In this document: piece by piece, positions 21,285 through 33,634 of the stretch
Numbering within the stretch: position 1 is the stretch's first letter
How the letters are laid out: every line of letters starts with the position of its first letter
Assembly: GCA_033961575.1 (NCBI GenBank)
Contig: CM066737.1
Coordinates: 84,874,271-84,938,270 of the forward strand
Source of the DNA: Aselliscus stoliczkanus
Taxonomy: Eukaryota > Chordata > Mammalia > Chiroptera > Hipposideridae
Direction: 5' to 3'
DNA: 64,000 bases
Program-made: the position numbers and the translations under genes
The notes under the pieces: generated by a model
What the model saw: only the letters and a program-made list of their open reading frames with translations
Databases searched by the model: none
Told to the model about the DNA's origin: nothing

Positions 21285-21708
21285 TCTTTTAAGATTTTAT
21301 TGGGGAATTGGGGGAAGGGAACAGCGTTGGGGAATCTGGGAAGGGGAACAGACAAGTTGCTGTCTTCTTATTCTTCAGTCTAGTTGCGGAAGACGTTGCT
21401 TCACTGGCCCATGTTGGTATAGTCATTGCGCTCTTCCTGGGTGAGGCAGATCGTCGCCGGCCTCTAGATGGTCGCTCACCACGGCTATTGGCAGCTCACG
21501 CTGGCTGCCAGCCACTGACTGTAGCCTATGGCAGCCCACTGCAGCAGGGGCTGCAACCTACGCCATCGCCAGGGCTCCCGCAGCCCAGCTCCAAGTGGAG
21601 CTTTTGTTAACTGTAGAGGGCAGTGTCAAAGGCCCTCATATGTGGAATCCCAACTGGGGCTGCTGGCGTCCCAAACCAGCTCTTAACCAATGCACCACTC
21701 AGCTGGCC
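21285..21708 (-). mobile_element. Long tRNA-derived SINE
   Basis: Reverse long SINE from AAGATTTTATTGGGGAATTG to the degraded head CACTCAGCTGGCCC. It carries only one copy of the internal GCTCACGCTGGCTGCC unit, where most long copies have two. Confidence 0.9.
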
Positions 21709-21709
21709 C

Positions 21710-22130
21710 TTGCCTTGTCTTTTATAAGTCAAATAATTCTGTCTCCCTTAAGACATAAAATTTCTCTTATTTATTCCAAGCTTTCCACATACTTGCTTTA
21801 CATGTGTAAAAGCTCAACAAAGAGGGAAATTGACAATAAAACTTTAGAGTTACAATTAATCCTCTCATTCTGAGATTCCTTACTCATTTTGATAATTACA
21901 GATGAAACATTTGTACTCCGTGGTACTTAGTAGAAAGATTAATTTTGCATTTCCCTTCCATTGCCATATGCTAGTGTATTGTTTAAAGTGGTTCAAATAA
22001 AAATAAAGGTTATATTAATAGTTTATAGTTATTTACAAAATCTTATATATTTTGATATTAAGCTTCTGTGATTTTACAGTTGGAGAAATTGCATTTTATT
22101 TGTTCTATTTAAATTAATTATTTTCATATA
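21710..22130. other. Unrecognised AT-rich sequence
   Basis: No gene or repeat recognised. Confidence 0.4.
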
Positions 22131-22195
22131 CAGAGGGTGCCAAAAAGTGTATACACATTTTAAGAAAGGAAAAAACTCTATTAAAATTATACAAC

Positions 22196-22637
22196 TGGGC
22201 CGGCCGAGTGGCACATTGGTTAACAGCTGGTTTTGGGATGCCAGCGACCCCGGTTTGGATCCCACATGAGGGCCAGTGACACTGCCCTCTACAGCTAACA
22301 ACAGCTCCACCTGGAGCTGGGCTGTGCGAGCCCCGGTGATGGTGTGGGCTGCAGCCCCTGCTGCAGTGGGCTGCCATAGGCTACAGTGAGTGGCCCGCAG
22401 CCAGCGTGAGCAGCTGGCAGCCAGTGTGAGTTGCCAATAGCCGAGGTGAGCGACATCCAGTGGCTGGCGACCGATCTGCCTCATCCGCGAAGAGCGCAAT
22501 GACGATACCAACATGGTGAAGCAACATCCTTTGCAACTAGACTGAAGAACAAAAAGACAGCAACTTGTCTGTTCCCGTTCCCTGGTTCCCCAACGCTGTG
22601 ATCATCCCCCAATTCCCCAATAAAAATATTTTTAAAA
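22196..22637 (+). mobile_element. Long SINE inside the MITE
   Basis: GGGCCGGCCGAGTGGCACAT head, two internal CAGCC-GTGAG units, end CCCCAATAAAAATATTTTTA. AAAATTATACAACT-like flanks form a slightly diverged duplication. Confidence 0.92.
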
Positions 22638-22736
22638 AAATTATGCAACCACTTTGAGTACCTTTTGTAATTGCAGAAGTCAAACTTAACTCGTATTCAT
22701 CTTTTGTTATTGGTATACATTGAGTATTACAATTTT

Positions 22737-22837
22737 TTTTTTTGAGGGCAGTGTCACTGGCCCTCATATGTGGGACCAAACCGGGGCAGCTGGCTTCCCA
22801 AGCCAACGCCTAACCACCGCGCCACTCGGCCAGCCCC
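22737..22837 (-). mobile_element. Short SINE inside the MITE
   Basis: Reverse short SINE with exact duplication GAGTATTACAATTTT (22722-22736, 22838-22852). Confidence 0.94.
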
Positions 22838-22909
22838 GAGTATTACAATTTTAATACAGGTTTTTCCTTTCTTAAAATGTATATACATTTTTTGGCACCC
22901 TCTGTATAT

Positions 22910-24490
22910 ACATGCATATGTTCATATAATTTCTTGTTAAGATGCAAAACTTCTCTGTAATTATTCTTTGAATTTCTGAAAGGTTGATGTTTAGAAAAGA
23001 AAACTAATTCTTTTTTTTTTTAAGTCTCATCTCTGCATTCCCTATGAGAAATGGATAACAAATTTTGATAAAAACCAATTTAACTCTCTGACTTTTGTAG
23101 CACAGTTCACATTTTTGGTAGATTTATGATACAGATTTATTATTGCAAATCACTTAATTATTAAAATTTTCAATAATATTTCTATGAACTGATTCATTTC
23201 AATTTATTAATTTTCATCAAATGTCAGAATTTTAATTGTTAGCAATGCTGTGTTTATTTTTGTATTTTGCATTTAATATACTAATATGGCCTAAGTGTTA
23301 ATCTTTAAATACTTTTTTTGTTGCACTACTAAGAAAGTTAATGAAGTAACAATTTCCTTTATTGCTAAAGGACTGAATACAGTACTGTGTTTTCCAGATT
23401 CTCATTTTATAAATATGTGCACAACCTTGAATTATCTTAAACAATATTGTATAAGTGCCTGAATGTTGTTAATGCTTAATGTTTTATACATATATAAATA
23501 TATAATATCATATATACATATATATACATATATATTTACAGTTGGATTACATATATATATATATATATATAAAACCCAATAATAAGGAGGCCATTCTGTT
23601 GAAAGGTCCACGTGCCATAAAACACATGAATGAAGTCTGAATGCTTTATTAATATTACCAGAACTCTGTGAATTTAAGGAGCAGAGTTGTATGCATGTAG
23701 ATTTTTAAAATCATTTCCTAACTCAGTAGCAGATATAAAATTATGATTTTTCTCATCTTTATTTTTAACAAAGTTAAATGTATAGAGATCTCTATAGTAA
23801 TACTTTCATTTCATTTGGACTTCTGAGTTATAATTTGATTTGTTCTAGTCTACAATTGCAACCATCTAAAATATTTTGTACACTTACTGTATTTTGAATT
23901 TTTTTTTACTTTGGTTTATTGCATTGATATAATAAGCCATTCCTTTGAAGAATATAAAACTCATTGCAAGTATCATATATGCATTTCACTCCTTTGCGTT
24001 TTTATAAAATTTCCACAGGTATGTTGACCTGAGATAGGTTTATTTTATTGGGTAGCCAGAAATTTCAATTTAAAAATTTGAGTATATTTTGGGTAAAATA
24101 GTCATATGTCTAAGATTTGATGAATGGATAAATAAGCAGTTAAGTTAGTGAATAATAATCAAGTTTCTGCCAATCAGTTCCAATGCCCTATCTTTTTATC
24201 ACCCCAATTTATCAACCACATTACATGGTAGAGAGAGTTAGATTTAAAAATGTCAATCTTAAATTGACATCCCACTGGTAATTATTATTGATGCTTAGCA
24301 CTGTACCACAGTAATATACTGTGCAATTCAGCAGTGTTGTTTATTAATAATTAATTTCTTCTTTCTTATGTCTTTTTTTGGCAAACGGGAGGGCAGCTGG
24401 ATGAGTTTCTGTGCCAATGATATGTTGTTTTGTAGAATACTGCCAGCAGAAATATATAATTATATATTCTCATTTTCATGTCATTTTTTT
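22910..24490. other. AT-rich sequence with TA-rich microsatellite
   Basis: About 1.6 kb with no gene or identified repeat. 23486-23572 is an impure (TA)n/(ATATAC)n tract. Confidence 0.5.
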
Positions 24491-25096
24491 CCCTTTAAAA
24501 CAGAATCTATTTCTTAGAGCAGTTTTAGAATCACAGCAAGACTGAGCAGAAAGTACAGAGGGTTTCCATGTAACCTCTGCCCCAACACATTCACAGCCTT
24601 TCTCAATCCTAGCTCCCCGTACCACACACTGGTACATTTATTACAATTGATGAGTCTATACTGACACATCATTATCACCCAAAGTCCACAGTTTCCATTA
24701 GGATTCACTCTTGGTGCTGTACATTCTATGAGTTTGGATAAATGTATAATGACCTGTATCCACGATTATAGCAGCATACAGAATAATTTCACTACCCTAA
24801 AAATCTGTGCTCCACCAATTTCTTCCTCCTTCCTGCCCCAGCCCCTAGAAACACCGATCTTTTTACCATCTCTATTGTTTTTCTTTCTCCACGATGTCAT
24901 ATATTTGGAATTATACAGTATGTGCCCTTTTCAAATTGGCTTTTTACACTTACTAATATGCATTTAAGGTTCCTCCATGTCTTTTCATTGCTTCATAGTT
25001 AATTTCCTTTTACCCCTGAATAATATTTCATTGTCTGGATGTACCACAGTTTATCTATTCATCTATTGAAGGGCATCTTAGTTGCTTTTAAGTTTT

Positions 25097-25275
25097 CTTT
25101 CTCTCTTTTTTTAAAAAAAAATTTTATTGGGGAACAGTGTGTTTTTCCAGGACCCATCATCTCCAAGTCAAGTCCTTGTTTCAATCTAGTTGTGGAGGGC
25201 ACAGCTCAGTGGCCCATGTGGGGAGGGAACCTGCAACTGTGGTGTTATGAGCATTGTACTCTAACCGGCCTCCCC
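25097..25275 (-). mobile_element. tRNA-Ile-like SINE inside the ancient L1
   Basis: Reverse orientation: AAATTTTATTGGGGAACAGT, then TCCAAGTCAAGTCCTTGTTT, and a head ending in TAACCGGCC. AGTTGCTTTTAAGTTTTC flanks both sides (25079-25096 and from about 25276). Same family as 4138 and 53494. Confidence 0.88.
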
Positions 25276-25940
25276 AGTTGCTTTTAAGTTTTGGCAATTA
25301 TGAATAAAGTTGTTATAAACATCCATGTGCAGGTATTGATTTCAACATTAAGTTTTCATTTCACTTGGATAAATACCAGGGAGTGTGATTACTGGATTTG
25401 TATAGTATGTTTAGTCTTGTAAGAAACTGCCAAACTGTCTTCTAAAGTGGTTACAACATTTTACATTCCCAGCAGCAATGTATGAGATTTGCTATGGTTC
25501 CCCATCCTCTCCGCATTTGGGCATTTGGTGTCGGTATTTGGGATTTTGGCGAGACAGATGGGTGTGTAGTGGAATCTCACTGTTGTCTTAATTTGCATTT
25601 CTCTAATGACATATGCATCATCTTTTCATATGTTTATTTGCTATTTGCATATCATTTTTGGTGAGGTGCCTCTTCACATCTTGGCCCCATTTTTTAGTGG
25701 GTTTGTTTGTTTTCTTATTGTTGAGTTTTAAAAGTTCTTAGTATATTTTGGATAACATTACTTTATCAGATATGTCTTTTGCAAATATTTCCTTCTAATT
25801 TGCAGTTCATCTTCTAATTCTCTTGACAGTGATTTCACAGGCTATGTTTTTCATTTTAATGAAGTCCAGCTTATCATTAGTGCTACTATGGATCATGCTT
25901 TTGCTGCTATATCTACATTTCATTGCCATACCCAAGTTCA

Positions 25941-26088
25941 TCTAGATTTGATCTTATATTATTTTGTAGTTCTATAGATTTTTGTTTTACACGTATCCAT
26001 TTTGAGTTAATTTATCTAGATTTGATCTTATATTATTTTCTAGGAGTTCTATAGCTTTTTGTTTTACATGTATCCATTTTGAGTTACT
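25941..26088. repeat. Local 74-bp tandem duplication
   Basis: TCTAGATTTGATCTTATATT begins at 25941 and again at 26015; each unit ends with TCCATTTTGAGTTA. The L1 consensus has this segment once, so it duplicated after insertion. Confidence 0.85.
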
Positions 26089-26984
26089 TTATGTGAAAAG
26101 TGTAAAGTCTGTCTAGATTAATTTTTTTGTATGTAGATGTCCAAGGTTTTCACAACCATTTGTTGAAAAGACTATCTTTGCTCCATTGTACTGTCTTTGC
26201 TCCTTTGTCAAAGGTTGATTAATTACATTTATGTGAGTCTATTTCTGGGCTCGCTACTCTGTTTCATTGATCTATTTGTTTATTCTATCACCAGTATCAC
26301 ATTGTCTTGACTATTGCAGCTTCATAATCAGTCTTGAAGTCAGGTAGTGCCAGTGCTATGACTTTGTTCTTCTCCTTTAATGTTGTGTTGGTTATTCTAG
26401 ATTTTTTGCCACTTCACATAAACTTTACAATCAGTTTGTCAATATACACAAAATAACTTGCTGAGATGTTGATTGGGATTGCAATAACTCTATTGATTAA
26501 GTTGGGAAGAACTGATGTCTTGACAATATTGAGTCTTCCTATCACGAACATGGAATTTCTCTCTACTTGTTTAGTTCTTTGATAGCTTTCATCAGTTTTA
26601 CAGTTTTCTTCATATAGATCTTATACTTATTTTGTTAGATTTATACCTAAGTATGTCATTTGTTTGTGTGCTATTGTAAATGGTTTTGTACTTTGAATTG
26701 CAGTTTCCACTTGTTAATTGCTGGTTCATGCTTTCTTTAAGAGCAAAAAATTCATGGAAATGTTAGATTTACCATAGAAGATATGCAAGCATGAAATGCA
26801 TGCACAAAGGATACCGAAAAATAAAATTAATAAACATTTATGTAGATTTTACTACATAGAATATACTGAGCACCGGTGGGACTTAAATATGAACAAATAC
26901 TCTAACTTTGCCCTTAAAGGTTTGTTTATTGTTGCCACTTTGGATTTTTCAGTCCCAAATAACAGAACACAAGAGTAAAAATGG

Positions 26985-27096
26985 TTTTTGTGGGTTGTTT
27001 TGAGGGCAGTGTCACTGGCCCTCACATGTCTGACCCGAACTGGGGCCGCGGGCTTCCCAAGCCAGTGCTTCACCACTGTGCCACTCTGCTGGCCCT
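26985..27096 (-). mobile_element. Short SINE
   Basis: Reverse short SINE, TTTTGAGGGCAGTGTCACTG to GTGCCACTCTGCTGGCCC. AAATGGTTTTTGT-like flanks are the duplication. Confidence 0.9.
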
Positions 27097-27877
27097 ACAA
27101 ATGGTTTTTAAAGAAGGAAATTCAATATTTATATTATCTGAAATCAGGTAGTAGAAGGTTATATGAGTTATTATTTAATTTCCCATCAAAGTTATGAGGA
27201 ATTCATTTTTGCTCAGTTATCCCAGGCTGCTGGCTTTGTTTTAGCATATGCATGAATAAATCTAAAAAAGCTACTAAAGTTTTTATATAACAGATTCATT
27301 CAGCTATCACTAGTAGAAGACAAATGGCATCTCTCCTTGTTCTTCTATTTTTCCAGGAGGCAAACTTTTCCCAGTAGCTATACGGCAGAGTTCCCCTTAC
27401 ATCTCATTGTCCAGAACTGTATACCATGCTTGTGGATAAACCAGCCTTTGGTAAAGGGAAGAGTGGGATTATCAGTGAAGAAGAAAGGAGAAATGACTAG
27501 TTAGGAAGCAATCAAAAGAGTCCTTTCTAGAATTATAGCGTATCATTGGGTACTGCCAGTTACAGAAAGGGTCTAGTGTGAAAGTTGGTGATATCATGAA
27601 ATAATTACATATTAAATTGACCATGAAGCTGATGATCATCTCCTATCTTCTAGTCACTGATGAAGAAACCGAGACCTAGGGAAGCTGATTCAAGACCATC
27701 CATCCAAGATCATGGTACTGTGCAGTAGTAGGACTTAAATCTAATTTACCACTTCCACTTTAGCATTTTTTCTGTTATGAGGTTTCCGCTGTACCCCTGA
27801 CCCAATTTGCTGGTTTAATTCTCTGTCTTTCACTAGTCCAGTAGCAAAACACTATCTTCAGAATAAAAAAAAAATCA
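27097..27877. other. Unrecognised sequence with a MIR element
   Basis: About 27610-27745 (GATGAAGAAACCGAGACCTA, GAAGCTGATTCAAGACCATC, AGTAGGACTTAAATCTAA) is a recognisable MIR SINE in plus orientation. The rest is unidentified. Confidence 0.6.
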
Positions 27878-28335
27878 GGGACGGCTGAGTGGCACATTGG
27901 TTAAGACCTGGCTTGGGACGCCAATGGCCCCAGTTTGGATCCCACATATGAGGGCCAGTGACACTGCCCTCTACAGCTAAGATGGTGAACAACCACTCCA
28001 TCTGGTGCTGGGCTGCTGTGAGTCCCCAAGACGGCATAGCTGCAGCTCCTGCTGCAGTGGGCTGCCATAGGCTACAGTGAGTGGCCGGCAGCCAGCGTGA
28101 GCGGCTGGCAGCTGGTGTGAGCTGCCAAGAGCCGCTGTGAGTGGCCATCCAGAGGCCGGCAAGCAACTGCCTCACCCAAGAAGAGCGCAATGATGATACC
28201 AACATGGGCCAGTGAAACAAGGTCCTCCATATTTAGACTGAAGAAAAAAAGTACAGCAACTTGTTTGTTCCCCTTCCCTGGTTCCCCAACGCTGTTCCTC
28301 TCCCCCAATTCCCCAATAAAAATATTTCAAAAAAA
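27878..28335 (+). mobile_element. Long SINE
   Basis: Head GGGACGGCTGAGTGGCACAT, body with AACAACCACTCCATCTGG and two CAGCC-GTGAG repeats, end CCCCAATAAAAATATTTCAA. It differs from the 1802 type by GGCTTGGGACGCC in the anticodon-arm region and an extra AAGATGGTGAAC, indicating a second subfamily. Confidence 0.92.
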
Positions 28336-28451
28336 CCCAAAACAATCAAAGATCTAAACAACTGAAGTTCATTTTGGTTAGATCTTTACAGATAGAAGAA
28401 TTGTTATGTTTTGAAAGGTATTTCATATGAGAATCTTGTTATAAAGAAAAC

Positions 28452-30112
28452 TGATTCATAGATCAGTGGAATAGAACAGAGAGCCCAGAAATAAATCCAG
28501 GCATTTACAGACAGTTAGTCTATGACAAGGGAAGCAAGAATTTACATTGGAGTAAAGATAGTCCAAAGATAGTCCTATTCAATAAATGGTGCTGGGAAAA
28601 TTGGACTGACACATGCAAAAAAATGAAACTGGACCACCTCCTTAAGCCATATACAAGAACAAATTCAAAATGGATTAAAGACTTAAATGTAAGACCTGAA
28701 AGCATAAACTCCTAAAATAAAATATAGGGAGTACATTTGCAGACATTACCCGGAGCAATATTTTTACTGATACATCCCTGCGGGCAAGGGAAGTAAAAGA
28801 AAAAATGAACATATGGGATTATATCAGACTTAAAAAGTTTTTTCACAACAAAGGAAACCATCCATAAAACAAAAAGGAAGCCTACTGAATGGGAGAATAT
28901 ATTTGCCAACGATATATCTGATAAGGGGTTAATATCCAAAATTTATAAAACACTCATGCAACTCAACACCAAAAAAACAAACAACCGAATTAAAAAATGG
29001 GCAGAAGATATGAAGAGACATTTCTCTAAAGAGGACATATGGAAGCCCAACAGGCATAAGAAAAAATGTTCAACCTCACTGGTCATTAGGGAAATGCAAA
29101 TAAAAACCACGATTATATACCACCTCACTCCGGTCAGAATGGCTATCATCAATAAATCAACAAACAAGTGCTGGTGGGGCTGTGGGGAAAAGGGGACCCT
29201 ACTGCACTGTTGGTGGGATTGCAGATTGGTGCAGCCACTATGGAACTCAGTATGGAGGTATCTCAAAAAACTGGAAATGGAACTACCTTTTGACCCAGCC
29301 ATTCCATTCCTATTTATCCTGAAAAGCCCAAGACACTAATTCGAAAAAATACATGCACCCCTATGTTCATTGCAGCACTATTTACAATAGCCAAGACTTG
29401 GAAACAACCGAAATGCCCATTGGTAGATGACTGGATTAAGAAACTGTGGTACATTTATACAATGGAGTATTACTCCGCTATAAAGTAGAATAAAATCGTA
29501 CCATTTGCAATGATATGGATGGACCTAGAGAATATTATGTTAAGTGAAATAAGTCAGTAGGAGAAAGAAAAATACCATATGATCTCACTTAAATGTGGAA
29601 TCTGAAAAACTGAACGAATGAGCAAAGTAAACAGAAATAGTCTCATAGATATAGAGCAAAAACAGCGTTGCTAGTTGGGAAGGGGTGGGGATGAGGGAGA
29701 AGGGGAAGGGATTAGACAGCATAAATAGGCAACTACAATATTGCCACAGGAATATGAAAGACAGGGGAATATAATTAATAATGTTGTAAATATTTTGTGG
29801 AGTGTTAGATGGTCACATGTCTTGTTAGGGAGACCATTTTGTGGATGGAGTAGAGGCTTGATCACTGCACTGTACACCTGAAGCTGATGTTGTATAATAT
29901 TGTACACCAACTGTAATTCAATATATAGATAGTCACGGGATGTGTATCATACTGTGGAAGGGAGTCAGAGGAAGTGTAATAGATATATATGATATGGGGG
30001 GAAGAGTGGGGTGGCGAATTGGGGGAGGGGAGTTGTCACTTTGAGGGGTAAAAAGTATAACTATTACACTGTGTTGTACACCTGAAACTTACTAAAAATA
30101 AATAAATAAATA
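28452..30112 (+). mobile_element. 5'-truncated L1 with conventional 3' end
   Basis: L1 beginning inside ORF2 and running through the ORF2 end into a 3' UTR of about 450 bp and a (TAAA)n tail. Flanking AAAGAAAAC (28443-28451, 30113-30121) is the likely duplication. Its 3' UTR is clearly homologous to that of the three HAL1-like elements but has the unit only once, so it is a useful internal reference for the autonomous parent family. Confidence 0.9.
28956..29339 (+). pseudogene. L1 ORF2 C-terminal fragment
   Basis: L1 ORF2 protein is the endonuclease and reverse transcriptase of the element. This frame gives the C-terminal region: [20 protein letters not shown], then the cysteine-rich knuckle [18 protein letters not shown], then [19 protein letters not shown]. 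All knuckle cysteines and the histidine are present. Frameshifts upstream and downstream separate it from the rest of ORF2, and the endonuclease and polymerase domains are absent through 5' truncation, so it is not functional. Confidence 0.9.
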
Positions 30113-30142
30113 AAAGAAAACATTTATCCTACTTAACATTTT

Positions 30143-30246
30143 ATTTTTTTGAGGGCAGTGTCACTGGCCCTTATATGTGGGACCAGAACCGGGGCCGCTG
30201 GCTTCCCAAGCCAGTGCTTAACTACCACGCCACTTGGCCAGCCCTA
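30143..30246 (-). mobile_element. Short SINE
   Basis: Reverse short SINE ending CACTTGGCCAGCCC, with CTTAACATTTT on both sides. Confidence 0.93.
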
Positions 30247-30249
30247 TCT

Positions 30250-30704
30250 TAACATTTTTTAAACATAGGAGTAACAAAAGTGCAATTTCTCTGGCTTTTT
30301 ATAATTGAAATGTATCATACAGAAAGTTATGAATGTTGTTATGAATACTTTCATTTATCTGGTTTTCACTATTGTCTTAACTATCAAGTATATTTTTCAT
30401 TTGAGAAAAACTTTTTTTTCATTTACCTAATTATTGCATGCTCATAATATTTTATATTATTTTATATTTTTTCAAAGATTGATTTTTGAAATAAATTTTA
30501 TATTGTTACCTATTTTAAGTCATGTATACTACAAACGGGTTCAAAAGAATTTTATTGACCCCAGACTTGAATCCAGAGTGTTCTGCTACTGGTTTTTCCC
30601 CTTTTTACACATTTTGCCCTTTCTAAACACATTTCCCATCATCCTAGACAACTTTCTTTGGATCACATCCATAGGCTGGCTCAACACGCAGGGCCCAGCA
30701 GGAC
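30250..30704. other. Unrecognised AT-rich sequence
   Basis: No gene or repeat recognised. Confidence 0.4.
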
Positions 30705-30720
30705 CATATTTTTCATTTTT

Positions 30721-31159
30721 TTTTTTAAAGATTTTATTGGGGAATTGGCAGAGGGGAACAGCGTTGGGGAATCGGGGAAGGGGAACAGACAAGTTGCTGT
30801 CTTTTTGTTCTTCAGTTTAGTTGTGGAGGATGTTGCTTCACTGTTGGTATCGTCATTGTGCTCTTCCCGGATGAGGCAGATTGGTCGCTGGCCTCTGGAT
30901 GTCGCTCACCGCGGCTATTGGCAGCTCACGCTTGGCTGCCAGCCGCTCACGCTGGCTGCGGGCCACTCACTGTAGCCTATGGCAGCCCACTGCAGCAGGG
31001 GCTGCAGCCCACACCATCACCGGGGCTCGCACAGCCCAGCTCCAGGTGGAGCTGTTGTTGGCTGTAGAGGGCAGTGTCACTGGCCCTCATGTGGGATCTG
31101 AACCAGGGCCGCTGGCATCCCAAAACCAGCGCTTAACCAATGCGCCACTCGGCCGGCCC
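30721..31159 (-). mobile_element. Long SINE (near consensus)
   Basis: Reverse long SINE with exact 16-bp duplication CATATTTTTCATTTTT (30705-30720, 31160-31175). Close in sequence to the copies at 1802 and 40948. Confidence 0.95.
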
Positions 31160-31175
31160 CATATTTTTCATTTTT

Positions 31176-32335
31176 AAATTTACCTTCTTAGACTCCAAAA
31201 GTGAACCCGAGATAAATTCTTTAATTTTGTTTTTGACTTTGTTAATCTCTGAAATCATATCCCTACCTTTGTAGTCTAGTAGTTTCTCTATTGAAGAAAT
31301 GTGAGACCACAGAACACTGATGAGAAACTTTGGCATCCTCGTATATTTCTCAGTTTTCCTTAAATCATAATCACAAGCAGCTTTCTATCCTGCTGAGGCA
31401 AGTTAGCTCCCTTATTTTTTCTACCAATCCCTTCCCAAAACACTTTTATTGGTAAACCTTACTGTTTTTTGACAAAAAGAGAGAAAGAACAAACTCATTC
31501 TGTCTTCCCAAGAAGGAGAGGAGTTTATGAGGAAGTGTGGACTAGTGGATTATCAGAGAGGATAGTGTTATTCTCCAATAACTGCTAGCAAATATCATCA
31601 AGTACATTACTTTCACATGGCAATTTAGGTCTTCTCTAACATTTTACCATTTGCAATTCCAGCCAGGTCCAGATCATTTTCATTTCAGTTGCTAACTTGA
31701 GTATGTGCCATCAGACATAGCAGATCTTCATTTTATAAAACTGCAGAAAGACTATGGCTCACTTGGGGTCAGTGTGTGTCTTTTAATCCCCACCTCACAT
31801 CAATCTCAGTACTCCTCCGCTATGAGTAATTCTCACCCACACTACCTCCACCCTTTCCTAAGAGACCTTAGGCACTATATAAAACCACAGAAGGAACCCC
31901 GCCCTTTTCAGATCCTGGTCCTATTTTTGGCTCCACCTTACATTTGGGCTATATTTATCGGCCCTATTGTTTGTGATTCCTCTATACTTTTGAATTTTAT
32001 TCCAAAGTTTTTCCTATCCCCATCTTTAATTTTCCTTGTTTATTAATATAATTATCAATTCAGCCTTTTTGTGTCTTTCCTGGGAAAAGTACTCTCCCCA
32101 AACACTTCTGTTTGATTTGCCTGAACTGTTGCTCATATGAAGCCATTTCTTGTTCAAACACCAAGTCCCTCCCTCTGACATCTCAAACCTCCACAAAATG
32201 GCCCTGACATTCTTTTGTCTTTTCACCCACTACTTGTCCCTCTTATTATATGCATGCTCCCAGCTGTGCTTCCTCCCCTTTCTAGAGCAAGCATTAAGCT
32301 TACCTATTTCCTTGCCTTAAAGTGCTTTATATAGA
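31176..32335. other. Unrecognised sequence
   Basis: No gene or repeat identified over 1.1 kb; short open frames lack any recognisable domain. Confidence 0.45.
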
Positions 32336-32520
32336 TTATACAGTTTTTTATATTATATTATGTTTCAGGTATATAAAACAACATAATGATTAGCTATTTA
32401 CACCTCTCACAAAGTGATAACCCCCCTCAAGTCTACTACCCCTCTGACACCATGCATGGCTGTTACAATACCATTAACTATATTCCCTATGCGGTACTTT
32501 ACATCCCCTGAAAGAAATAG
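32336..32520 (-). mobile_element. L1 3' UTR fragment, antisense
   Basis: CAGGTATATAAAACAACATA, TGATTAGCTATTTACACCTC, ACTATATTCCCTATGCGGTA: reverse of an old L1 3' UTR. Confidence 0.7.
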
Positions 32521-32565
32521 ATGTTATATATTTTTTATATTATATTACACACACACACACATACA

Positions 32566-32776
32566 CAGAGGTGCCAAAAAATGTGTACACATTTTAAGAA
32601 AGGAAAAAACTGTATTGAAATCGTAATACTCAATATATACAGATAACAAAAGATGAATACAAATCACGTTTGACTTTTGCAATTACAAGAGATGCTCAAA
32701 GTGGTTATCATCAGCGTAATTTTGATAGTTTTTTTCTTTTCTTAAAATGTTTGTACATTTTTTTTGGCATCCTCAG
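32566..32776 (+). mobile_element. Mariner-like MITE, copy 2
   Basis: Starts CAGAGGTGCCAAAAAATGTG, ends TTGGCATCCTCAG; the inverted repeats continue through TTTTAAGAAAGGAAAAAACT and its complement. The interior (ACTCAATATATACAGATAAC ... AGATGCTCAAAGTGG) is intact, making this the best copy for a consensus. It lies between (AC)n and (TG)n tracts. Confidence 0.88.
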
Positions 32777-32777
32777 T

Positions 32778-32840
32778 GTGTGTGTGTGTGTGTGTGTGTA
32801 TATACACACACACGTGTATATATACACACACACGTATATA
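32778..32840. repeat. (TG)n / (ACAC)n microsatellite
   Basis: (TG)n followed by TATATACACACACACG repeats, directly abutting the MITE end. Confidence 0.9.
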
Positions 32841-32864
32841 TTTATAGTATTATATATATATTTA

Positions 32865-33095
32865 TAGTTGACATTCAGTATTATTCTATTTCAGCTTCAG
32901 ATGTACCGTGCAGTGGTCAGGCATCTACACAGTCTATGAAGTGATCCCCCTGATAAGTCCAGTATCCGTATGGCACCCCACATAATCTTTACAACATTAT
33001 TGATTATATTCCCCATACTGTATTTCACATCCCTGTGACTATTTTGTGACTACCAATTTGTACAATCTAATCCCTTCATCTTCTCCCTCAGCTTC
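32865..33095 (-). mobile_element. L1 3' UTR fragment, antisense
   Basis: TAGTTGACATTCAGTATTAT, GTGATCCCCCTGATAAGTCC, TGACTACCAATTTGTACAAT: reverse of an old L1 3' UTR, similar to 5715-5964. Confidence 0.7.
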
Positions 33096-33099
33096 TAAA

Positions 33100-33634
33100 G
33101 TTTTATAAATATTTATATTGTGTCTTATACAGCTTTTCCTTTTTGATAGAATACATTGTTCCCTTACCCTAAACACAACCTATTCAATATCTTAGCATTC
33201 TTCAAGGCCCACCTCAAATGTGACCTCCTCCTAAGGGCTTTTATTGAAAATCTCTTGCCATCCTTCCTTCATTGCCCACCTGCCATGTGTATTTTACTAC
33301 ATTACATGATTCTGTAAGACAGGGATAGTGTCTTAGTTACTTTAATGTTTCCAGAGTCTAGTATTCTTCTGAGCTCTGATGTTATTAGAGAGTCTACATG
33401 ATGCTGTGAGGTCCTTGTACAAAGAATGCAACTCATTAATTTTCAGTCATTCTAGTTAATCTTTTAACATGTAGGGCAAGCTCTTCTGATGTCCTTTAAT
33501 TTTCCTGTTTGTTGTTTCTACATGTCAGTGCTATTGACAATCAGTAACTCAAAAAAATAATGCAATGACTGCTGTACTTTGTTTTCACGCTCTGAATTTA
33601 TATTTTTCTTCCTTAAGAGTGGGTCACTGACATT
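33100..33634. other. Unrecognised sequence
   Basis: No gene or clear repeat; a weak MIR-like trace near 33320-33365 only. Confidence 0.4.

Larger units (their letters stand above)
22131..22904 (-). mobile_element. Mariner-like MITE, copy 1, split by two SINEs
   Basis: Terminal inverted repeats of about 50 bp: CAGAGGGTGCCAAAAAGTGT at the left and ATTTTTTGGCACCCTCTG at the right, flanked on both sides by TA (22129-22130, 22905-22906), the target of Tc1/mariner transposases. Removing the SINEs at 22196 and 22737 leaves an element of roughly 220 bp with no transposase. Its interior is the reverse complement of that in the copy at 32566. Confidence 0.88.
24500..26760 (-). mobile_element. Ancient L1, antisense, 3' UTR and ORF2 C-terminal half
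   Basis: Colinear with the reverse complement of an old L1 for over 2 kb, including ACACATCATTATCACCCAAA, GAATAATATTTCATTGTCTG, TTTGGCAATTATGAATAAAG, ATCTTTTCATATGTTTATTT and AGACTATCTTTGCTCCATTG. Scattered substitutions and indels have destroyed the frame. A SINE (25097-25275) and a 74-bp local duplication (25941-26088) lie within it. Confidence 0.9.

Noticed and set aside
30658..31177. Open frames of 70-160 codons repeated near 2064, 22074, 31000, 36316, 41129, 47000 and 57120, resembling a protein family
   Set aside because: All are translations of the long SINE body in various frames.
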